From DASSKP01 sp035695045 (lineage in GTDB: Bacteria > Actinomycetota > Actinomycetes > JAFAQI01): DNA of 20,446 nt. The first letter of the stretch is position 1. Every line of letters begins with the position of its first letter. A program made the position numbers and the translations under genes. The stretch covers positions 1 to 20,446 of the forward strand of contig DASSEX010000043.1 in the NCBI GenBank assembly GCA_035695045.1, given 5' to 3'. The notes beneath the pieces were generated by a model. It had not been told where the DNA came from. It worked only from the letters and a program-made list of their open reading frames with translations, and did no database searches. This document shows positions 14,351 to 20,446 of the stretch, in pieces.

Positions 14351-14662
14351 GTGACGACGGTCAGGGTCGTGCTGCCGGGGCATCTCAAGCGGCTGGCGGA
14401 GGTCGAGCACGAGGTGTCGCTCGACCTCGACGCCCCGCCGGAGCAGGTGTCCCTCGGCGTCGTGCTGGACGCCCTCGAGGCCACCTACCCGGTGCTCGGC
14501 GGCACGATCCGCGATCGCGGCACCGGCAAGCGGCGGGCGTTCGTGCGGTTCTTCGCCTGCGAGCAGGACCTGTCGCACGAGCCGGTCGACGCGCCGTTGC
14601 CGCCCGACGTCATCAGCGGTCGCGAGCCCCTGCTCGTCGTCGGCGCGATGGCGGGCGGGTGA
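14351..14662 (+). CDS. MoaD/ThiS-family (ubiquitin-like) protein ending in Gly-Gly
   Basis: A 103-residue beta-grasp protein: VRVVLPGHLKRLA (first strand and turn), a helix near SLGVVLDALEATYP, VRFFACEQDLS, and the C-terminus LLVVGAMAGG. The exposed terminal Gly-Gly is the adenylation/thiocarboxylation site of MoaD and ThiS sulfur carriers. No moaE, moeB or thiF-like gene is in the window, so molybdopterin synthesis is not supported by context. The GTG start follows GGGGCGGAG closely. Spacing to the BNR gene suggests co-transcription and a shared, unknown role. Confidence 0.85.
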   Translation: MTTVRVVLPGHLKRLAEVEHEVSLDLDAPPEQVSLGVVLDALEATYPVLGGTIRDRGTGKRRAFVRFFACEQDLSHEPVDAPLPPDVISGREPLLVVGAMAGG

Positions 14663-14723
14663 TTCTTCGCACATCGGCATGATCGACACGCCGAAGTGCT
14701 GTCACGACTGCCACATGCGCCAC

Positions 14724-14729
14724 TACCGT
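14724..14729 (+). promoter_or_regulatory. -10 element of the acyltransferase gene (leaderless)
   Basis: TACCGT (TANNNT) lies exactly 7 bases before the GTG at 14737, and no ribosome binding site precedes that codon. No consensus -35 is visible. Confidence 0.45.
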
Positions 14730-14736
14730 TCTCGCC

Positions 14737-16545
14737 GTGCGAAGAGTGCCGGCCCTCGACGGTCTGCGGGCCGTCGCGGTCGCGGCAGTGCTCGTCTACC
14801 ACGCCGATCCTGACTGGCTGCCGGGCGGTTTTCTCGGCGTCGACCTGTTCTTCGTCCTCTCCGGGTTCCTGATCACGACGCTGCTGCTCGGCGAGCTTCG
14901 GCGCGCCTCACCCGGCGGGCTTCGGTTCGGCAACTTCTACCTCCGCCGGGCCCGCCGTCTGCTCCCCGCGCTCCTCGCCGTGATCGGCGTGACGCTCGTT
15001 GCGATGTGCGTGTGGTGGCGAGCCGACCTGCGCAACGACCGAGGCGACATCCCCGCCGTGGTCGGCTTCATCGGCAACTGGTGGTACGTCTTCCGGCACC
15101 AGGACTACTTCGCCGCCGTCGGGCGGCCGTCGCCCTTCCAGCACCTCTGGTCGCTCGGCGTCGAGGAGCAGTTCTACCTCGTCTGGCCCGTGACGCTCTG
15201 GTTGCTCTGGCGGTTCGTGCGGCACAAGCGGCTGATGGTCATCGGAGCGGTCGCCCTTCTCGGCGCGGTCGCGTCCTCGCTCTGGATGGCGCATCTCGCC
15301 GCTGTCGGCGACGTGCCCTACCGGGCGAGCGGATCCCGGCTGTACTTCGGCACGGACACGCACGCGATGGGCCTGCTGCTCGGCGCAGCCGGTGCGGTCG
15401 CGCGGCTGAAGGTGCTGAGCCTGCGGTTGCGGCCGGGGCCGCGCGTGCCACGAATCCTCCGCGCGGATGCGATCGCACTGGTCTCGACGACCGCAGTCGT
15501 GGTGCTGACCTGGCGGATGCAGGAGTTCTCCCCGTCGCTCTACCGCTACGGGTTCGTGGTCTTCTCGCTGACCGCACTCGTGTGCGTGCTGTCGACCGCC
15601 CACTGCCACGGCGTCGCCGAGCGGCTGCTCGCGAGCCGGCCGATGCGCTGGCTGGGCGAGCGCTCGTACGGCGTCTATCTCTGGCACTGGCCGGTTTTCG
15701 TGTTCACCCGGCCGCACCTCGACCTTCCGACCGGTTCCCTCGGTGCGCTGGCGGTGCGGGTTCCCGCGACGCTGCTGCTCGCCGAGGCGTCGTACCGCTG
15801 GGTGGAGTCACCGATCCGCAGCCGGGGGCTGGTCGCGGTGCTGCGGGCATCGTTCGGGGGCATCCCCGAGCGGGCGATGGCCGTCGCGGCCCTCGCGGTT
15901 CCCTGCCTTGCCGCCGCGGTGGTGACGCTTCCCCCGCCAGGCGCAACCACGCTGGCGGCGGTGGCCGCGCAGCCGAGTGAGCCACTGGACTCGACGAACG
16001 CGTCGGCACCGATCGTCACGCCACCGATCGTCACGCCACCGCAACCACGGCACTCGCATCGGCCGCCGCCGGCACCCTCCGTGACGCTCATCGGCGACTC
16101 GGTGATGCTGGGTGCCGAGGCCGCTCTCCGCCACGATCTCGCCGGCCGGACCCGTCGAACCGACTGGCACGTGCGCGAAGGTTTCCAGCCGAGTGACGAG
16201 CTCGACCTGCTGGCCGCGCTGACCAAGCACCGGGCGGTCGCGCCGGACCTGGTCCTTCACATCGGCACCAACGGACCGATCGATCCCCACCGGCTCGGCC
16301 AGCTGCTCGGTGCGCTGCGCGGCCACCGGATCGTGCTGGTGACCGACCACATGCCGCAGCCGTGGCACGGCATCAACAACCGCACCCTGCGCGCGGTTGC
16401 GAAGGGACACGCGGGGGTCACCCTCGTCGACTGGGATGCCGTCGCCGACCACCACCGCGGCTGGTTCTGGAGCGACGGCATCCACGTCCGCCCGGCCGGG
16501 GCGGCTGCCTACGCGCGACTCGTCGCCGACGCGCTCGCCGACTGA
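14737..16545 (+). CDS. OafA/YrhL-type acyltransferase-3 with C-terminal SGNH domain
   Basis: A 602-residue membrane protein. Residues 1 to about 390 are an acyltransferase-3 domain with about ten or eleven membrane segments. It has the N-terminal signature VPALDGLRAVAV and His22 in VYHA, the GVDLFFVLSGFLIT segment and the SLGVEEQFYLVWP motif. A Pro-rich linker (with PIVTPP duplicated) leads to an extracytoplasmic SGNH domain (about 448-602): LIGDSVMLG with Ser455, HIGTNGPID, and WSDGIHVRPAG supplying Asp and His. Such fusions acylate cell-envelope glycans (peptidoglycan, teichoic acid or lipopolysaccharide O-units); the target here is unknown. GTG was chosen because it precedes the domain directly and fits the leaderless -10. 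Confidence 0.92.
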   Translation: MRRVPALDGLRAVAVAAVLVYHADPDWLPGGFLGVDLFFVLSGFLITTLLLGELRRASPGGLRFGNFYLRRARRLLPALLAVIGVTLVAMCVWWRADLRNDRGDIPAVVGFIGNWWYVFRHQDYFAAVGRPSPFQHLWSLGVEEQFYLVWPVTLWLLWRFVRHKRLMVIGAVALLGAVASSLWMAHLAAVGDVPYRASGSRLYFGTDTHAMGLLLGAAGAVARLKVLSLRLRPGPRVPRILRADAIALVSTTAVVVLTWRMQEFSPSLYRYGFVVFSLTALVCVLSTAHCHGVAERLLASRPMRWLGERSYGVYLWHWPVFVFTRPHLDLPTGSLGALAVRVPATLLLAEASYRWVESPIRSRGLVAVLRASFGGIPERAMAVAALAVPCLAAAVVTLPPPGATTLAAVAAQPSEPLDSTNASAPIVTPPIVTPPQPRHSHRPPPAPSVTLIGDSVMLGAEAALRHDLAGRTRRTDWHVREGFQPSDELDLLAALTKHRAVAPDLVLHIGTNGPIDPHRLGQLLGALRGHRIVLVTDHMPQPWHGINNRTLRAVAKGHAGVTLVDWDAVADHHRGWFWSDGIHVRPAGAAAYARLVADALAD

Positions 16546-16756
16546 CTGTCCGGGACGCTCCCGACGCGGTACCGTGGAGGCAGCCCGCCGCACCCGCGGG
16601 TCAGGTTGGGTGGCCGCGTCACGCGGCTGCGCTGAACAGCCGGCGCGTCGGACCCGGACCAGGGCCAGCGCCACCGGCTCGTCGCCGGGCGACGGACCAG
16701 CCGCCCCGCGAGGCGCGCCTCCGGCGTGCCCGACCGAACGCCTGCAAGGGAGATAC
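16546..16756 (+). promoter_or_regulatory. Structured 211-base upstream region of the SNF2 gene
   Basis: No convincing gene. It holds several strong inverted repeats: 16613-16619 with 16621-16627 (GCCGCGT/ACGCGGC), 16680-16685 with 16689-16694 (CGTCGC/GCGACG) extended by GGCT/AGCC at 16676-16679 and 16699-16702, and the palindrome GAGGCGCGCCTC near 16709-16720. If transcribed it would fold extensively just before the AAGGGAG ribosome binding site at 16746. I recognise no known riboswitch. Promoter position unknown. Confidence 0.35.
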
Positions 16757-18892
16757 GTGGCGACTCAGGGCCGACGCCCGGTCAACGACGGACGGTCGGC
16801 TGCCTCTCGGCAGCGTCAGCGACCGCCCCGCCAGGAGCAGGGACCGATCCCGGTCCTGGCCAAGGCCGTCCACGGCGTCGAGGTCGCGGTCCAGCGCGGC
16901 CGGGTCACGTCCACGACGCAGGCGACGTTCCAGGCGGTCGCCCTCCTGGTCCGCGAACTGCGCGAGCAGGCCAAGACCGAGCAGATGAGCGACGCGGCGC
17001 GCAACGTGCAGATGAAGCGCATCGAAGGGATCGCGACCGTCCTCGCCCGTACGGCGGCTCGCAACGGCTCGCTGCTCGCGCTGCTCACCGACGACGCACC
17101 GCTCGTGAGCGGCACGCGACTGGTCATGGACGAGCTGCGCGAAGCCGGCGGCATGCCGGCCGTCGAGAAGCCGGCGACCCCGACGTTCTCCACCCAGCCG
17201 GTCGCCGAGCGCCGGGTCGTCCCCCAGTCAGTCGTGGCCCGGCAGCTGGCCAACCCGTTCCTCGCGCCCGACTACTCCGCGCCGCTCCCGCCCCGGGGCC
17301 GGCCGAGAATGCTCGCCGGTTGGGAGCTCCTCGGTCCGTTGCTGCGCGCATTCGAGACCGCGTCGGGAGGTGCCACGTCATGCATGACGTTGCCGCCGCC
17401 GACCCCGATGTACGGCCCGCCCGGCTGGGAGCTGATGCCGCACCAGACGCAGGTGATCGCGGCCGCGGCCAACGGTCATCGAACGTTCCTGCTGGCCGAT
17501 GAGCCCGGCCTCGGCAAGACCGCACAGGCGCTGCTGGCGGCGAAGGCGGCCAACGCCTACCCCTTGCTGGCCGTCGTGCCGAACGTCGTCAAGACCAGCT
17601 GGGCGCGGGAGGCGGCGCTCTGGACGCCGAACCATCCGGCGACCGTGGTGCACAGCGACGGCGAGAACGTCGACGCCTTCTCCGACATCGTCGTCGTCAA
17701 CTACGACATCCTCGACCGCCACGTCGGCTGGCTCGCGACGCACGGCTTCCGCGGCATGGTCGTCGACGAGGCGCACTTCATCAAGAACAAGACCTCGCAG
17801 CGATCGCGGCACGTGCTCGAGCTCGCCGACCGGATCCGGATGCGCACCGTCCGCCCGTTGCTGATGGCGCTGACCGGCACGCCGCTCATCAACGACATCG
17901 AGGACTTCCTCGCCATCTGGGAGTTCCTCGGCTGGATCGACGAGAACGAGCCGCGCGGTGAGCTGATGGAGGCGCTCGAGAACAACCGGATGACGCCGGA
18001 GGACCCGGCGTTCTACCCGGCTGCCCGGCAGGCCGTCATCGACCTCGGCATCGTGCGCCGCCGCAAGGTCGAGGTCGCGGCAGACATCCCCGCCCGTCGC
18101 ATCGCAGACCTGCCGGTGGAGCTCGAAGGCGCCTTGGGCCGCTCCATCCGCGACGCGGAACGCGCACTGACCCGACGGCTGGTACGTCGCTACGAGAGCG
18201 CAGTCGCCGCCCGGGTCGAGGCGGGCGGTCCGCAGCCGAAGGGCATCGACCACGAGCTGGTCCGCAAGGTCGCGGCGTGGGAACGCCAGGACGCCAAGGA
18301 CAACGAGACCGACGAGAACGTGTTCAGCCTGATGCGGCGGATCGGCCAGGCGAAGGCGGTGCTCGCCGCCGACTACGCCGCGCAGCTGTCACGCAACGTC
18401 GGCAAGGTCGTCTTCTTCGCCAAGCACGTCGACGTGATGGACGCCGCTGAGCAGACCTTCGCGCAGCGCGGCATCCGCTACTCCTCGATCCGCGGCGACC
18501 AGACGACGCGCGTGCGCAACAAGAACATCGACGCGTTCGTCAACGACGACGAGGTCGCCATCATCGTCTGCTCGCTCATGGCCGCCGGTGTCGGCATCAA
18601 CCTTCAGGTGTCGTCCAACGTCGTGCTCGCGGAGCTGTCGTGGACCGACGCCGAGCAGACCCAGGCGATCGACCGGGTTCACCGCATCGGCCAGGACCAG
18701 CCCGTCACCGCCTGGCGGATCATCGCGGCGCAGACGATCGACGCGCGCGTCGCCGAGCTCATCGACAGCAAGGCCGGTCTGGCCGCCCGCGCGCTGGACG
18801 GCTCGGACGAAGAGGTCGCGTCGTCTGTCGACGTACAGCTGGAAGCGCTCGTCACGTTGCTGACCAACGCACTGGCCGCCCCGGCGATCTAG
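16757..18892 (+). CDS. SNF2-family DEAD/DEAH-box ATPase (DNA translocase)
   Basis: A 711-residue protein. Residues 1 to about 220 are a basic, helical N-terminal region that I do not recognise. The SNF2 ATPase core follows: motif I DEPGLGKT (248-255, Lys254), motif II DEAH (337-340), motif III ALTGTPL, then the helicase C domain with SLMAAGVGINLQ and motif VI QAIDRVHRIGQ (from 636). All residues needed for ATP hydrolysis are present. SNF2 proteins translocate on double-stranded DNA and remodel protein-DNA complexes. The GTG at 16757 was chosen for AAGGGAG five bases upstream; a longer reading back to 16397 overlaps the acyltransferase gene. Its TAG stop shares the CTAG at 18889-18892 with the convergent ArsR-SRPBCC gene. 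No restriction or other defence partner is adjacent. Confidence 0.9.
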   Translation: MATQGRRPVNDGRSAASRQRQRPPRQEQGPIPVLAKAVHGVEVAVQRGRVTSTTQATFQAVALLVRELREQAKTEQMSDAARNVQMKRIEGIATVLARTAARNGSLLALLTDDAPLVSGTRLVMDELREAGGMPAVEKPATPTFSTQPVAERRVVPQSVVARQLANPFLAPDYSAPLPPRGRPRMLAGWELLGPLLRAFETASGGATSCMTLPPPTPMYGPPGWELMPHQTQVIAAAANGHRTFLLADEPGLGKTAQALLAAKAANAYPLLAVVPNVVKTSWAREAALWTPNHPATVVHSDGENVDAFSDIVVVNYDILDRHVGWLATHGFRGMVVDEAHFIKNKTSQRSRHVLELADRIRMRTVRPLLMALTGTPLINDIEDFLAIWEFLGWIDENEPRGELMEALENNRMTPEDPAFYPAARQAVIDLGIVRRRKVEVAADIPARRIADLPVELEGALGRSIRDAERALTRRLVRRYESAVAARVEAGGPQPKGIDHELVRKVAAWERQDAKDNETDENVFSLMRRIGQAKAVLAADYAAQLSRNVGKVVFFAKHVDVMDAAEQTFAQRGIRYSSIRGDQTTRVRNKNIDAFVNDDEVAIIVCSLMAAGVGINLQVSSNVVLAELSWTDAEQTQAIDRVHRIGQDQPVTAWRIIAAQTIDARVAELIDSKAGLAARALDGSDEEVASSVDVQLEALVTLLTNALAAPAI

Positions 18893-19641
18893 GCGTACAT
18901 CAGCGAGCCGGGAGTCGTCAGCCGCTCGCCGGTCTCCAGCCAGGTCTTCAGGCCGGACAGGATCATCGGCCAGCCGCCGTACAGCTGGTCGTTGGCGCCT
19001 TCGCGCAGCTGGTCGTGCGTCACCACGAGGCAGCAGCTGTCCCCGACCTGGGAGATCTCCCAGGTCACCCGCGACTCACCCTCCGCCTTGACGTCCTCGC
19101 CCCAGAGCGCGGTCATCGTGTGCACCAGCCGGCGGGGTGGGTCCACCTCGAGGACGCGTCCCTCGCCGAGCGGACCCGGCGCCTTCGGCGCCGTCATGTC
19201 GATCCGGTCGCCGACCTGCCAGGCGGAGTGCGCGCCCACACCGAAGTTGTACTTGGCCCGGATCGCCGGGTCGGTGATCGCCTCCCACAACCGCTCGGGT
19301 GTCGTGCGGATGTAGATCTCGTAGACCTTCTCCATCTGGCCCTCCAGCCTCGACTTGATGTCGCTGAGCCCGGCCACCCAGGGCTCGGCGTACTTGCTCA
19401 CCCACCGGTCGTGGACGAGCCGGATCGGGACAGGGTTGAGGAAGTGCAGCTTCTCCCTGCCGCGACGACGGGTGACGACGAGTCCGGCCTCCTCGAGGAC
19501 GCGCAGGTGCTTCATCACGCCGAAACGCGTCATCGCGAACCGCTGCTCCAATGCGCCCAGCGTCTGCCCGTCCTCGCGGAACAGCTCGTCGAGCAGCTCG
19601 CGACGGGTCGGGTCCGCCAGCGCCCTGAACACCTCGTCCAC
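18889..19641 (-). CDS. ArsR-type winged-helix regulator fused to a SRPBCC (AHSA1-like) domain
   Basis: A 250-residue fusion. The N-terminal part (1 to about 85) is an ArsR-like winged helix: VFRALADPTRRELLDELF, a recognition helix near FAMTRFGVMKHLRVLEEAGL, and the wing VTRRRGREKLHFLNPVPI. No Cys metal site is seen. Residues about 100-240 are a SRPBCC/START-like domain (VYEIYIRTTPERLWEAITDP to LKTWLETGERL) with a hydrophobic ligand pocket. The fusion suggests ligand-responsive repression, here probably of its own gene. The GTG at 19641 was chosen over the GTG at 19671 because a consensus promoter places transcription start exactly there. It is divergent from the dehydrogenase gene, a likely second target. 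Confidence 0.88.
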   Translation of the reverse strand: MDEVFRALADPTRRELLDELFREDGQTLGALEQRFAMTRFGVMKHLRVLEEAGLVVTRRRGREKLHFLNPVPIRLVHDRWVSKYAEPWVAGLSDIKSRLEGQMEKVYEIYIRTTPERLWEAITDPAIRAKYNFGVGAHSAWQVGDRIDMTAPKAPGPLGEGRVLEVDPPRRLVHTMTALWGEDVKAEGESRVTWEISQVGDSCCLVVTHDQLREGANDQLYGGWPMILSGLKTWLETGERLTTPGSLMYA

Positions 19642-19678
19642 GGCTTGAACAATAGGTGACCGTGAGGTCACATGTCAA
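19642..19678 (-). promoter_or_regulatory. Leaderless promoter with operator for the ArsR-SRPBCC gene
   Basis: On the minus strand: a perfect -35 TTGACA (19678-19673), an 18-base spacer, -10 TATTGT (19654-19649) and 7 bases before the GTG at 19641. The spacer contains the inverted repeat GTGACC-N4-GGTCAC (19656-19671), ideally placed for a repressor that excludes RNA polymerase. This is the clearest sigma-70-type promoter in the window. Confidence 0.75.
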
Positions 19679-19730
19679 CGGCGAGGGCCGGCGACGAGGG
19701 ACTGAAGGCCGGACGGCGAAGATCTGGGGC

Positions 19731-20446
19731 ATGAGCGGTTGGAGCAGTCGAGACATCCCCTCCCAGGCCGGTCGGGTCGCCGTCGTCACGGGAACCAACA
19801 GCGGGCTGGGCTTCGTGACCGCACGCGAGCTGGCGCGGGCCGGGGCGACGGTCGTCATGACGAGCCGCGACGCCGAGCGTGGTGAGGCAGCGAGACTCCG
19901 GGTGCTGGCCGCGGTGCCGAAGGCGGACGTCCGGCTCGAGGCGCTGGATCTCGCGTCGCTCGCGTCGGTTCGTGACTTCGTCACCCGGGTGTCCGCGGCG
20001 TACGACGGCATCGACCTGCTGGTCAACAACGCCGGCGTGATGGCGATCCCGCGTGCGACGACAGCCGACGGCTTCGAGATGCAGCTCGGCACCAACCATC
20101 TCGGACACTTCGCTCTGACGGGCTTGCTGCTCCCCTCGCTGCTCGCCCGGACCGGGTCCCGCGTGGTGACCGTCAGCAGCACCGCGCACAAGATCGGGTC
20201 GATCGACTTCGACGACCTGCTCGGCGAGAAGCGGTACTGGTCGTGGGGTGCCTACGCGCAGTCCAAGCTGGCGAACCTGCTGTTCGCCTACGAGCTGCAG
20301 CGGCGGCTCGATGCGGCAGGGGCGTCGACGATCAGCGTCGCAGCGCATCCGGGGTACGCATCGACGAACCTGCAGGCCGTAGGGCCGCAGAGGTCCGGCA
20401 ACAAGCTCATGGGTCTGCTGATGAAGTTCGGCAACCTCAGCTTCGG
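19731..20446 (+). CDS. Short-chain dehydrogenase/reductase, retinol-dehydrogenase-like (3' truncated)
   Basis: The first 238 residues of an SDR; the gene runs off the window. The nucleotide-binding glycine motif is TGTNSGLG (20-27), then LDLASLASV, NNAGVM (99-104), SS at 149-150 and the catalytic YAQSK (Tyr175, Lys179). The spacing between the Ser and Tyr and the surrounding STAHK and SKLANLLF fit retinol-dehydrogenase/WWOX-like SDRs, which are NAD(P)-dependent oxidoreductases. The substrate is not predictable. The ATG has only CTGGGG very close upstream. It is divergent from the ArsR-SRPBCC gene across 89 bases and may be controlled by that regulator. Confidence 0.85.
   Translation, partial: MSGWSSRDIPSQAGRVAVVTGTNSGLGFVTARELARAGATVVMTSRDAERGEAARLRVLAAVPKADVRLEALDLASLASVRDFVTRVSAAYDGIDLLVNNAGVMAIPRATTADGFEMQLGTNHLGHFALTGLLLPSLLARTGSRVVTVSSTAHKIGSIDFDDLLGEKRYWSWGAYAQSKLANLLFAYELQRRLDAAGASTISVAAHPGYASTNLQAVGPQRSGNKLMGLLMKFGNLSF

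Noticed and set aside
14351..14662. Annotating the small beta-grasp protein as molybdopterin synthase MoaD
   Set aside because: Only the fold and Gly-Gly end are supported. No molybdenum cofactor genes are nearby.
14679..14736. Short ORF with a Cys/His-rich start (TPKCCHDCHMRH) before the acyltransferase gene
   Set aside because: It runs out of frame into the acyltransferase gene, has no ribosome binding site, and overlaps the likely promoter.

Overview
The window is high-GC DNA with strong G/C preference at third codon positions, tightly packed genes, many GTG starts, ATGA stop/start overlaps and a mycobacterial-type SOS box. All of this points to an actinomycete (Actinomycetota); I cannot name the genus. 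No rRNA, tRNA, CRISPR array, insertion sequence or phage gene is visible, and no gene-free stretch exceeds about 250 bases.

Layout. At the left edge is the tail of a plus-strand gene. Positions 32-5414 (minus strand) hold a two-component system (response regulator, then sensor kinase, overlapping by ATGA), followed by a GT2-GtrA fusion and a GT39/YkcB-like membrane glycosyltransferase (again ATGA-overlapped). The last two look like a complete machine that loads a sugar onto a lipid carrier, flips it and transfers it outside the cell. The regulator resembles Mycobacterium tuberculosis PhoP, and nearly identical PhoP-like direct repeats precede both the regulator gene and the glycosyltransferase operon. 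A weaker third copy lies upstream of a repeat-rich, membrane-anchored DUF5666-like protein (7324-7995). This suggests a small local surface-modification regulon.

Divergent from the regulator is a DUF222/HNH (13E12-type) gene whose start codon lies inside a perfect SOS box. Next come a PaaI-type thioesterase, a short convergent region with a terminator and a possible 27-residue leucine-zipper ORF, a large secreted alpha/beta hydrolase (minus), a DinB-MmcQ/YjbR pair (plus), a secreted Ser/Thr-rich protein with a His/Gly tail, a DUF4242 protein (minus), a BNR-repeat beta-propeller with a MoaD/ThiS-like protein, an OafA-type acyltransferase fused to an SGNH domain, a SNF2-family ATPase with a structured upstream region, an ArsR-SRPBCC fusion (minus), and a truncated short-chain dehydrogenase at the right edge.

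Four genes (HNH, DinB, acyltransferase, ArsR-SRPBCC) show a TANNNT -10 element exactly 7 nt before the start codon, the arrangement expected for leaderless mRNAs. This was used to choose those starts. The most interesting items are the shared regulatory boxes with the export-glycosylation genes, the SOS-box/start-codon overlap, the promoter of the ArsR-SRPBCC gene, and the BNR/MoaD-like pair.
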